Shown: positions 17,303 to 25,092 of the stretch, piece by piece
Layout of the letters: the number at the start of each line of letters is the position of its first letter
Position numbering within the stretch: position 1 is the stretch's first letter
Assembly: GCA_035476635.1 (NCBI GenBank)
Contig: DATILI010000169.1
Coordinates: forward strand, 1 to 40,968
From: DATILI01 sp035476635
Lineage (GTDB): Bacteria > Pseudomonadota > Gammaproteobacteria > Burkholderiales > Burkholderiaceae_C
Direction of reading: 5' to 3'
Length of the DNA stretch: 40,968 nt
Translations under genes and position numbers: made by a program
The notes under the pieces: model-generated
Database searches by the model: none
What the model was told of the DNA's origin: nothing
Seen by the model: the letters and a program-made list of their open reading frames with translations, nothing else

Positions 17303-18616
17303 TCAGCCCTGCTGGCCCATCAGGTCATCGAACGAAATAGCCTTTTCGGTCGTCTTGGCCTTGCCCAGCACAAACTCGGTCACGTTGTTTTCGATCACGG
17401 TCGCCTCGACTTCGGCGAGGCGGCGGTTGTCGCTGTAGTACCAGCGCACCACGTCCGCAGGCTTTTCGTAGCTGGCGGCCAGTTCCTCGACATGGGCCTT
17501 GAGCTGCTCGGGGCGCACATGCAGTTCATTGGCACGCACCAGCTCGGCCACCACCAGGCCCAGGCGCACGCGGCGCTCGGCTTGCGGGCGGAAGACGTCG
17601 TCCGGAATCGGCGCCTTGTCGGCGTCCTTGATGCCGCGCTGCTTGAGGTCGGCACGTGCGCCTTCGATCATGCGGTCGACTTCGGACTGCACGCTGGACT
17701 TGGGCAGGTCCAGTTCGGCCTTGGCCACCAGTGCGTCCATCACAGCTTGCTTGTTGCGGCCCAGCAGGCGGAATTTCACTTCGCGCTCGAGGTTTTTCTT
17801 GATGTCGGAACGCAGGCCCTCGACCGTGGCGTCCGCAATGCCGAGGGACTTGGCCAGGGCATCGTTGAGTTCGGGCAGGTGGGCCGCCTCGATCTTCTTG
17901 ACGGTGACGAGGAAGTCAGCCTGCTTGCCGGCCACGTCCTTGCCGTGGTAGTCCGCGGGGAAAGCCAGGGGGAAGGTCTTGCTCTCGCCGGCCTTCATGC
18001 CGCGCACGGCATCTTCGAATTCCTTGAGCATCTGGCCTTCGCCGACCAGGAACTGGAAATCTTCCGCCTTGCCGCCCTGGAAGGGCTCGCCGTCGATCTT
18101 GCCTTCGAAATCCACCGTCACGCGGTCGCTATCTTGCGCGGCGGCGTCCTGGGCGCGCTGGGCAAAGCTGCGGCGCTGCTTGCGCAGGATGTCAACGGTC
18201 TTGTCGATCGCCGCGTCGGTCACTTCGGCCGACAGCTTCTCGACTTCCGCCGTCGTCAGATCGCCGATCTTGACTTCAGGAAAGACTTCAAAGATCGCGT
18301 CAAACGCCAGCTCACCCTCGGGCGAACCTTCTTTTTCAGTGATGCGCGGCTGGCCGGCGACGCGCAGCTTGGCTTCGTTGGCGGCGTTGGCAAAGGCCTC
18401 GCCCACCTTATCGTTCATGACTTCGTAGTGAACCGAATAGCCGTAGCGCTGGGCCACCACAGTCATCGGCACCTTGCCGGGACGGAAACCGTCCATCTTC
18501 ACGGTGCGGGCGAGGCGCTTCAGGCGCGAATCGACTTCGGATTGAATCACGTTGACGGGCAGCGTCAGCGTCATCTTGCGTTCCAGCTTCTCAAGGGTCT
18601 CAACGGTCACAGCCAT
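17303..18616 (-). CDS. tig: Trigger factor, ribosome-associated chaperone/prolyl isomerase
   Basis: 437 residues, the family length. The ribosome-binding loop GFRPGKVP is at 43-50 (E. coli GFRKGKVP at the same place). The FKBP-type isomerase domain spans about 160-245 (VTVDFEGKIDGEPFQGGKAEDFQFLVGEGQMLKEFEDAVRG-like region), and the C-terminal chaperone arms follow. It binds nascent chains at the ribosome exit. tRNA-Leu(UAG) ends 35 nt before its ATG on the same strand, with CTGAGAG as ribosome site. clpP, clpX and lon follow downstream in the conserved order. Confidence 0.97.
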   Translation of the reverse strand: MAVTVETLEKLERKMTLTLPVNVIQSEVDSRLKRLARTVKMDGFRPGKVPMTVVAQRYGYSVHYEVMNDKVGEAFANAANEAKLRVAGQPRITEKEGSPEGELAFDAIFEVFPEVKIGDLTTAEVEKLSAEVTDAAIDKTVDILRKQRRSFAQRAQDAAAQDSDRVTVDFEGKIDGEPFQGGKAEDFQFLVGEGQMLKEFEDAVRGMKAGESKTFPLAFPADYHGKDVAGKQADFLVTVKKIEAAHLPELNDALAKSLGIADATVEGLRSDIKKNLEREVKFRLLGRNKQAVMDALVAKAELDLPKSSVQSEVDRMIEGARADLKQRGIKDADKAPIPDDVFRPQAERRVRLGLVVAELVRANELHVRPEQLKAHVEELAASYEKPADVVRWYYSDNRRLAEVEATVIENNVTEFVLGKAKTTEKAISFDDLMGQQG

Positions 18617-18651
18617 GGTATTTCTCTCAGGTAGAAAAAGTAATCTGTCGG

Positions 18652-18738
18652 TGGTGCGCGGGGGGGGACTCGAACCCCCACACCATTGCTGGCGTCAGGA
18701 CCTAAACCTGGTGCGTCTACCAATTTCGCCACCCGCGC
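18652..18738 (-). tRNA. tRNA-Leu (anticodon UAG)
   Basis: Minus strand: acceptor GCGCGGG (18738-18732) pairs with CCCGCGC (18662-18656), discriminator A, encoded CCA (18654-18652). The anticodon arm CCAGGTTTAGGTCCTG shows TAG, and the long variable arm with a GCCAGCAATGGTG segment marks the leucine class. 87 nt including CCA. It sits directly upstream of tig. Confidence 0.97.
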
Positions 18739-18746
18739 AACGATTC

Positions 18747-18802
18747 AACAAAAACGGGCGGCCTGGCCTTGGACCTTCGAAAAGGTACTGCCTGACCGCC
18801 CG
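18747..18802 (-). terminator. Hairpin with T-tail upstream of tRNA-Leu(UAG)
   Basis: Outer arms CGGGCGG (18755-18761) and CCGCCCG (18796-18802) enclose a smaller internal stem around ACCTT-CG-AAAAGGT. On the minus strand GTTTTTGTTG follows. It ends 17 nt before the tRNA 5' end. It may terminate leakage from the RND operon, or be the 3' end of a short transcript starting in 18803-18860. Confidence 0.5.
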
Positions 18803-18844
18803 CGTGAATTCGGTCAACCCTATATTTTAGCTCCAGCGTAACAA

Positions 18845-18857
18845 GCCCCTGCGGGGC
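18845..18857 (-). terminator. Short GC hairpin after the RND gene
   Basis: GCCCC-TGC-GGGGC, followed on the minus strand by TTGTTA, about 31 nt past the RND stop codon. The stem is only 5 bp, so this is a weak terminator candidate. Confidence 0.35.
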
Positions 18858-18887
18858 AGTTGTTAGTTTGCGCTGAAAGCTGCGCTT

Positions 18888-21800
18888 TTAACCCGGAGCG
18901 GGCGCCTCCCTTTTTACGCGAAACCATGCCGCGTACATCGCCGGCAGCGCCAGCAATGTGAGCACCGTGGCGACGATCAGCCCGCCCATGATCGCCACCG
19001 CCATCGGCCCCCAGAATACCGAGCGCGACAGCGGAATCATGGCCAGCACGGCGGCCGCGGCGGTCAGCACGATGGGACGCAGGCGGCGCACGGCGGATTC
19101 CACGATCGCATCCCAGGCCGGCACGCCCCTGGCACGGTCCTGCTCGATCTGGTCGATCAGGATCACCGAATTGCGCTGGATCATCCCCATCAAGGCGATG
19201 ACCCCCAGCAACGCCACGAACCCGAATGGCCGGTTCAGCAACAGCAAGGCGCCGGCGACACCCGCAATCCCCAGCGGCCCGGTCAGAAACACCAGCATGG
19301 CGCGGCTGAAGCTGTGCAACTGCAGCATGAGCAGGGTGAAGGTAATGAACAGCATGATGGGCACGCCGGCCGCAATCGACGCCGATCCCTTGCTGCTTTC
19401 TTCCACCGCGCCGGCCACGTCGATGCGGTAGCCGTGCGGCCACCTGGCTTCCAGGGCCTTGAGTTTGGGCAGCAGTTCTTCGGTGACCGTCGCGCCCTGC
19501 AAGCCTTCGACAATGTCGCTTTGCACCGTGATCGCGTAGTCGCGGTTTTCACGCCACATCACGCCCGGCTCCCAGGTGAATACGGGCTTGGCGATCTGCG
19601 TCAATGGAATCGTCTTGCCCGATGCCGTGGGCAGGTAGGCATTGGCCATGTCGGTGATGGCGCTGCGCTCGTCCAGCGGTTGGCGCAGCACGATGTCGAT
19701 CAGCTTGTCGCCTTCGCGGAACTGGCCGACATTGGTGCCCGCAAGAATCGTCTTGGAAGCCTGCGCGATGGATTGGCTCGACACGCCCATGGCGCGCGCC
19801 TTGGATTGATCCACTTCCAGTCGCAGCACCTTGACCGATTCGTTCCAGTTGTCGTTCACGCCACGCGTGTTGGGGCTGCCGCGCATCGCCGCCTTGACCT
19901 CGTCGGCGCGCTCGCGCAGCACGATGGGGTCGGCGCCGACGACGCGAAACTGCACCGGGTACGGCACCGGTGGCCCGTTGGGCAGGAGCTTCACGCGGCC
20001 GCGCACCTCCGGAAACTCCTGGGCCAGCAAGGCCGGCAGCTTGACGCGCAGCGATTCGCGTATTTTCAGATCCTTGGGCAGGATGATGAATTGCGATACG
20101 TTGCTTTGCGGGAACACCTGGTCTAGCGGCAAGTAGAAACGCGGCACGCCCGAGCCCAGCCAGGTACTCACCGAGGTCACGCCCTCTTCCTGGCGCAAGC
20201 GCTGCTCCACCCGCTTGGCCGTGGCTTCGTTGGCGGCGAACGATGTGCCTTCCGGGAACCAGATGTCGACCAGGATCTCAGGCCGGCTGGAATCGGGGAA
20301 GAACTGCTGCTGCACCTTGCCCATGCCGACGATGCCAAGCGCAAAGATCAGCAAGGTGGCACCGATGGTCAGCCAGCGGTGCTTGACGCACCAGTTCACC
20401 GCGCGGCGAAACCCGCGGTAAAACGGCGTGTCGAAATGCTCATGGTGATCGGTGTCGTCGGTGGGCACCGGCTTTTCCTTGAGCAGCAGGGTACCAAGAT
20501 AAGGCACGAAATAGACCGAGACGATCCAGCTCAACACCAGCGCAATCACGGTCACCGCGAAAATCGCAAAGGTGTACTCGCCCGTCACCGACTTCGCAAT
20601 TCCGATCGGCAGGAAACCCGCAGCCGTGATCAGGGTGCCGGTCAGCATCGGCATGGCCGTGATCTCGTAGGCAAAGGTCGCGGCACGCACCTTGTCGTAG
20701 CCCTCCTCCATCTTGCGCACCATCATCTCGACGGCGATGATCGCGTCGTCCACCAGCAGCCCAAGCGCGATGATGAGCGAACCCAGCGAAATCTTGTGCA
20801 GGCCGATGTTCCAATAGCTCATGGCCAGAAACGTGACCGCCAGCACCAGCGGGATCGTGATGCCCACCACCAGCCCGGGTCGCATGTCGATGTACCAGCG
20901 CCGCCACAGCGGATGCTTGCCCGGCCGCCGGTGGAAACCCAGGGCGATGAAACTCACCGCCAGCACAATGACCACGGCTTCGACCAGCACGCGCACGAAC
21001 TCGTTGACCGACGTGGCCACCGCCTTGGGTTGGTCCTGGATCTGCACCAGGCTGATGCCCGCTGGCAGGCCCTTCTCGATCTTCTCGAACGCCACGCGCA
21101 GCGACTTGCCCAAGGCGATGATGTCACCGCCCTTGGCCATGGAAACACCCAGGGCAATTACTTCCTTGCCCTGGTGGCGCACCTTCACCGTCGGCGGGTC
21201 GACATAGCCGCGCTTGATTTCGGCGATGTCGCCCAGGCGCAACTGGTTGCCGCCGGCACTGGTGCCGCTGCCGTATCCCGCGCCACGGATCGGCATGGCG
21301 CGCAATTGCTCGACGGCCTGGAACTGCCCGGCCACGCGCACCTGCACCACATCCAGCGGCGTCTGCACCGCGCCCGCTGATTCCACCGCATTTTGCTGCC
21401 CCAGCTGGGACAGCACCGCGTTCAGGTCCAGCCCGAGCTGGGCCAGGCGCTTTTGCGAGATCTCGACGAACAGCTTTTCGTCCTGCGCGCCAAAGAGTTC
21501 GACCTTGGCCACGTCAGGCACGCGCAGCAGCTGCTGGCGCACCTCGTCGGCAAAGCTCTTGAGCTCAGCGTAGTTGAAGCCGTCGGACTCGAGCGCGTAG
21601 ATCACGCCATAGACGTCGCCGAATTCGTCGTTGAAAAACGGCCCTTGCGTTCCGGCCGGCAAGGTGAAGCGCATGTCGCCGACCTTCTTGCGCACCGTGT
21701 ACCAGACGTTGGCCACTTCGGCCGCCCTGGACGAATCCTTGATCTGGAAAATGATCTGCGACTCGCCCGGCTTGGAATAGCTGCGGATCTTGTCGGCATA

Positions 21801-22052
21801 CGGCACTTCCTGCAGCGTGCGCTCGATCTTGTCGGTCACCTGCTCGGCCACCTGCTGCGCCGTGGCGCCCGGCCAATAGGTGCGCACCACCATCGCGCGA
21901 AAGGTGAATGGCGGGTCTTCGTCCTGCCCCAACTGAAAGTAGGCGACAAAGCCCAGCAGCATCAGCACCACCATCAGGTAGCGGGTCAACGCCGGATGGT
22001 CCAGCGCCCATTTGGAAAGATTGAAGCTTTCTTTGGGTTGCGGTTGCGTCAT
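18888..22052 (-). CDS. RND efflux transporter, inner-membrane permease
   Basis: 1054 residues, the typical AcrB/HAE1 size. N-terminal TM1 (ALTRYLMVVLMLLGFVAYFQL) is followed by a periplasmic loop, then a TM2-TM6 bundle, a cytoplasmic region, TM7 and a second periplasmic loop. The proton-relay motif GLLVDDAIIAVEMM carries two adjacent Asp in TM4. The protein pumps drugs, detergents or other amphiphiles out of the inner membrane and periplasm using the proton gradient. The N-terminus resembles the TriC/MexK-type pumps, but I cannot assign a substrate. ATG 22052 is chosen (preceded by AGGTGAGG) over the frame-opening at 22094. It lies 7 nt after the adaptor gene. No outer-membrane factor gene follows, so a shared TolC/OprM-type channel is likely. 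Confidence 0.93.
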   Translation of the reverse strand: MTQPQPKESFNLSKWALDHPALTRYLMVVLMLLGFVAYFQLGQDEDPPFTFRAMVVRTYWPGATAQQVAEQVTDKIERTLQEVPYADKIRSYSKPGESQIIFQIKDSSRAAEVANVWYTVRKKVGDMRFTLPAGTQGPFFNDEFGDVYGVIYALESDGFNYAELKSFADEVRQQLLRVPDVAKVELFGAQDEKLFVEISQKRLAQLGLDLNAVLSQLGQQNAVESAGAVQTPLDVVQVRVAGQFQAVEQLRAMPIRGAGYGSGTSAGGNQLRLGDIAEIKRGYVDPPTVKVRHQGKEVIALGVSMAKGGDIIALGKSLRVAFEKIEKGLPAGISLVQIQDQPKAVATSVNEFVRVLVEAVVIVLAVSFIALGFHRRPGKHPLWRRWYIDMRPGLVVGITIPLVLAVTFLAMSYWNIGLHKISLGSLIIALGLLVDDAIIAVEMMVRKMEEGYDKVRAATFAYEITAMPMLTGTLITAAGFLPIGIAKSVTGEYTFAIFAVTVIALVLSWIVSVYFVPYLGTLLLKEKPVPTDDTDHHEHFDTPFYRGFRRAVNWCVKHRWLTIGATLLIFALGIVGMGKVQQQFFPDSSRPEILVDIWFPEGTSFAANEATAKRVEQRLRQEEGVTSVSTWLGSGVPRFYLPLDQVFPQSNVSQFIILPKDLKIRESLRVKLPALLAQEFPEVRGRVKLLPNGPPVPYPVQFRVVGADPIVLRERADEVKAAMRGSPNTRGVNDNWNESVKVLRLEVDQSKARAMGVSSQSIAQASKTILAGTNVGQFREGDKLIDIVLRQPLDERSAITDMANAYLPTASGKTIPLTQIAKPVFTWEPGVMWRENRDYAITVQSDIVEGLQGATVTEELLPKLKALEARWPHGYRIDVAGAVEESSKGSASIAAGVPIMLFITFTLLMLQLHSFSRAMLVFLTGPLGIAGVAGALLLLNRPFGFVALLGVIALMGMIQRNSVILIDQIEQDRARGVPAWDAIVESAVRRLRPIVLTAAAAVLAMIPLSRSVFWGPMAVAIMGGLIVATVLTLLALPAMYAAWFRVKREAPAPG

Positions 22053-22059
22053 GCGTGCC

Positions 22060-23253
22060 TCACCTGGCCGCGGATGCTGTGGCGGCCTGCGCATCCGCAG
22101 GCTGCGAAGAGCTGGCCGCGCCAGCGGCCGGCGCGCCCAGGTCCCTGGCCTGGTAGATCGTGACCTTCTGCCCTGGCGACAGCACGTGCACGCCAGCCGA
22201 TACCACCAGCATGCCGGGCTGCAGGCCGCCGCCGATCACGGCTTCGTTGCCATCGGCCGTGGCAATCTGCACGATCTGCGGCTGCACCGTCATGCTGGCT
22301 TTGTCCAGCACCCAGACCGCGGTTTCCTTGCCTTCCTGCCGCAGCGCACTGGTTGGCAGCTTGATGGCAGGAGTGCCCGCATGGCTCAAGGATTCGGGAA
22401 CCACATAGACCGTGCTGCCCAGTGGCGGCGCTTCATTCGCGTTCAGCGAGACCTTGACCAGAAACGTACGCGTCACCGGGTCGGCGCTGGCTGCGACCTC
22501 GCGAACCTTGCCCACCAACTGGGTATTGGCCGTCCAGACGCGAACCTTCACGTTCGCACCGGGCTTGATCTCGGCGATCTTGTCCTCGGGCACCGAGAAC
22601 ACCACGTCGCGCGGCCCGTCCTGGGCGATGCGGACAACTGGCGCGCCGGCCGCAACCACCTGGCCCGGCTCGGCTTCGACAGCCGTGACGATGCCGGCCA
22701 CGTCCGCCACCAGGCTGGTATAGGACGCCTGGTTGCCCTGGGAGGACAACTGCGCTTGCGCCTGCTCCAGCTGCGCCTGCGCCGCCTTGAGGGCGGTTTC
22801 GCGGCGCTCCAGCTCGGCGCCACTGATGAAGTTCTGGTCTTTCAGGGTGGCGTAGCGCTTGTAGTCTGCCGCGGCCAGCTCCTGGTTGGTCCGCGCGGCA
22901 GCCACCTGGGCACGCGCGGCGTCGGCCGCCAGGCGGTAGTCCTGCGGATCGATCTGCGCCAGCAACTGACCCGCCTTCACCCGCTGGCCCGGTTCGACCT
23001 GGCGCTTGATGATCTTTCCCGCCACCCGAAAGCCCAGTCGCGACTCGATGCGTGGGCGCACTTCGCCGGCAAACTCGTAACTTGAATGCAAAGGGCTGAC
23101 CCCGACCGTCAGGACCTTGACGGCCCGCACCGGCTCGGCCGGCGGCGCTGGTTTGGAGCACGCGGCCAGCAACGCTGCGGCCCCCAGAATGCTGATGAGA
23201 ATGCCCGGTCGCGGCGACCCGGGCAACGGCAGTTTTGGCATGGCGAACCCCAT
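22060..23253 (-). CDS. RND efflux periplasmic adaptor (membrane fusion) lipoprotein
   Basis: About 397 residues. A lipoprotein signal ends in LLAAC with Cys32. A biotinyl-lipoyl-like first half (SRLGFRVAGKIIKRQVEPGQRVKAGQLLAQID) is followed by an alpha-helical hairpin rich in Ala/Gln (about 105-165), the second lipoyl half (VADVAGIVTAVEAEPGQVVAAGAPVV) and a beta-barrel region. It bridges the RND pump to an outer-membrane channel. ATG 23253 and ATG 23241 are both plausible starts; the latter has GGGG 7-10 nt upstream. The open frame upstream to 23340 includes the promoter and is not coding. Its promoter overlaps a TetR-type operator; no regulator gene is adjacent. Confidence 0.9.
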   Translation of the reverse strand: MGFAMPKLPLPGSPRPGILISILGAAALLAACSKPAPPAEPVRAVKVLTVGVSPLHSSYEFAGEVRPRIESRLGFRVAGKIIKRQVEPGQRVKAGQLLAQIDPQDYRLAADAARAQVAAARTNQELAAADYKRYATLKDQNFISGAELERRETALKAAQAQLEQAQAQLSSQGNQASYTSLVADVAGIVTAVEAEPGQVVAAGAPVVRIAQDGPRDVVFSVPEDKIAEIKPGANVKVRVWTANTQLVGKVREVAASADPVTRTFLVKVSLNANEAPPLGSTVYVVPESLSHAGTPAIKLPTSALRQEGKETAVWVLDKASMTVQPQIVQIATADGNEAVIGGGLQPGMLVVSAGVHVLSPGQKVTIYQARDLGAPAAGAASSSQPADAQAATASAAR

Positions 23254-23294
23254 GGAATGAGCGCGCAGGGAGCCTGCGCAAAAAAGCGATATTA

Positions 23295-23314
23295 ATGACT
23301 GACTGGTTAGTAAT
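23295..23314. promoter_or_regulatory. TetR-type operator dyad
   Basis: Twenty-base imperfect palindrome with arms ACTGAC and GTTAGT around a central TG, extended outward by AAT/AAT-type matches (two mismatched pairs in total). It overlaps the -10 element and start point of the adaptor promoter, the usual place for a repressor of an RND operon. Dyads of the ACTNAC..GTNAGT type are typical of TetR-family repressors of efflux genes. Confidence 0.6.
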
Positions 23315-23340
23315 CTAGGGTAAACGAGAATTCTTGTCAA
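23312..23340 (-). promoter_or_regulatory. Strong sigma-70 promoter of the RND operon
   Basis: Minus strand: perfect TTGACA (23340-23335), a 17-nt spacer, and TAGATT (23317-23312). Transcription should start near 23305, about 52 nt before ATG 23253. The -35 lies 16 nt from the divergent hpnC start codon. Confidence 0.75.
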
Positions 23341-23355
23341 GCGACAATCCCATGC

Positions 23356-24222
23356 GTGAACACCGAGACCGCCCGCCCCGCATCACCCGCCCCACCATCC
23401 GCCCACTATGAAAACTTCCCCGTGGCGTCGCTGTTGTGCCCGCCTCGCCTGCGCCCGCCGATTGCCGCGATTTACTGGTTCGCCCGGACGGCGGACGACA
23501 TCGCTGACGAAGGTGATGCTACACCCGGGCAGCGGCTGGATGACCTAGCGGTTTACCGGCAAGACCTGCACGCGATAGCCGGCGGACGGCACCACAGCGG
23601 GCGCTGGCCGCAGGTGTTCGATCCGCTTCAAAAAACCCTGCACGAGCACGATTTGCCGGTGCCCTTGCTGGCCGATCTGCTCAGCGCATTCGAGCAGGAC
23701 GTGGTGAAGACGCGCGACGGCGCAGGCTATGCCGACCGCACCGAGTTGTTGGACTATTGCCGCCGCTCGGCCAACCCGGTCGGGCGGCTGCTCCTGCATC
23801 TCTACGGCGTGCGCGACGCGCAATCACTGGCGCAAAGCGACAACATCTGCTCGGCCCTGCAGCTGATCAATTTCTGGCAAGACATGAGTGTCGATATCCC
23901 GCGCGGCCGCTTCTACCTTCCAGTCGCAGACTCCCAAGCGTATGGCGTCCTGCGGCAAGACTTGCAGGCAAACGCCCGAACGCCCGGTGCGACCACCCTG
24001 GTCGCCGAACTGGTGCGCTGGGCCCGCGCCATGATGCAAGGCGGTGCGGCGCTGGTGCACACCGTTCCGGGCCGGGCCGGCTGGGAGCTGCGCCTGGTGG
24101 TGCAAGGTGGCCTGCGCATCCTGGAACGCATCGAGGCCATCGACCATGCGACTTTGCTCCAGCGGCCCGTGTTGCGCGCGTGGGACTGGCCGCTGGTGCT
24201 GTGGCGGGCGCTGTGGATGTGA
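23356..24222 (+). CDS. hpnC: Squalene synthase-like HpnC (hydroxysqualene-forming)
   Basis: 288 residues, trans-isoprenyl diphosphate synthase fold. First Asp-rich motif ARTADDIADEG near residues 43-53; second motif LINFWQDMSVD near 172-182; HYENFPVASLL near the N-terminus is typical of HpnC. In the characterised HpnCDE route HpnD makes presqualene diphosphate from two farnesyl diphosphates, HpnC converts it to hydroxysqualene, and HpnE yields squalene. The start is GTG 23356: an ATG at 23352 is in another frame that soon stops, and no ATG lies in frame nearby. It faces the RND operon across about 100 nt that holds the latter's promoter and operator. hpnD follows after 27 nt. Confidence 0.93.
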   Translation: MNTETARPASPAPPSAHYENFPVASLLCPPRLRPPIAAIYWFARTADDIADEGDATPGQRLDDLAVYRQDLHAIAGGRHHSGRWPQVFDPLQKTLHEHDLPVPLLADLLSAFEQDVVKTRDGAGYADRTELLDYCRRSANPVGRLLLHLYGVRDAQSLAQSDNICSALQLINFWQDMSVDIPRGRFYLPVADSQAYGVLRQDLQANARTPGATTLVAELVRWARAMMQGGAALVHTVPGRAGWELRLVVQGGLRILERIEAIDHATLLQRPVLRAWDWPLVLWRALWM

Positions 24223-24249
24223 CAATCACGGCCTGACACAGCAGCACCC

Positions 24250-25089
24250 ATGACCCCAGAAGAATATGTACAGCAAAAGGCGGCTGCCTCAGGCAGCAGC
24301 TTCTATTACGCCTTCCTGTTTTTACCCAAGCCGCGCCGCGCCGCCATCACCGCCTTCTATGCGTTCTGCCGAGAGGTGGACGATGTTGTCGACGAGGTTG
24401 AAGACCCCGGCGTGGCCCACACCAAGCTCGCGTGGTGGCAATCCGAGGTCGCCAAGTCGTATGCCGGCCAGCCCAGCCATCCGGTCACCAAGGCCTTGCT
24501 GCCGCTGGCCGCCGATTTCCACATTGAAGAACGCCATCTGCAGGCTGTGATCGACGGCTGCCGGATGGACCTGGAGCAGACCCGTTATCTCGACTTCCCC
24601 GGCCTGGAGCGCTATTGCCATCTCGTGGCGGGCGTCGTCGGCGAAGTGGCGGCCGGCATCTTCGGCCAGACCGAGCGCCAGACCACCGAATACGCGCACA
24701 AGCTTGGCCTGGCGTTTCAGCTAACCAACATCATCCGCGACGTCGGCGAAGACGCGATGCGCGGGCGCATCTACCTGCCGGTCAACGAGCTGCAGCAATT
24801 CGATGTGAAGGCGCACGAGATCTTGAAGCGCAACTATTCGGACCGCTTCAACGCGCTCATGAAGTTCCAGGCCGTGCGCGCGCATCGCCTGTACGACGAG
24901 GCACTTGCGCTGCTGCCCGCGGCCGACAGGAGCGCGCAAAAACCCGGGCTGATGATGGCCAGCATCTACCGCACTTTGCTGCGTGAAATCGAGCGCGACA
25001 ACTTCCAGGTGCTGCACCAGCGCGTCAGCCTCACTCCCCTGCGCAAGTTCTGGCTGGCGTGGAAGGTACAAGCGCTAGGCAGGCTGTAG
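24250..25089 (+). CDS. hpnD: Presqualene diphosphate synthase HpnD
   Basis: 279 residues. Motifs of the squalene/phytoene synthase family: SGSSFYYAFLFLPKPRRAA at 14-32, FCREVDDVVDEVEDP with the first Asp-rich motif, and LTNIIRDVGEDAMRGRIYLP with the second (near 160-179). It should condense two farnesyl diphosphates head to head into presqualene diphosphate. It is 27 nt after hpnC and 3 nt before hpnE, so the three genes form an operon. Confidence 0.94.
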   Translation: MTPEEYVQQKAAASGSSFYYAFLFLPKPRRAAITAFYAFCREVDDVVDEVEDPGVAHTKLAWWQSEVAKSYAGQPSHPVTKALLPLAADFHIEERHLQAVIDGCRMDLEQTRYLDFPGLERYCHLVAGVVGEVAAGIFGQTERQTTEYAHKLGLAFQLTNIIRDVGEDAMRGRIYLPVNELQQFDVKAHEILKRNYSDRFNALMKFQAVRAHRLYDEALALLPAADRSAQKPGLMMASIYRTLLREIERDNFQVLHQRVSLTPLRKFWLAWKVQALGRL

Positions 25090-25092
25090 GCG

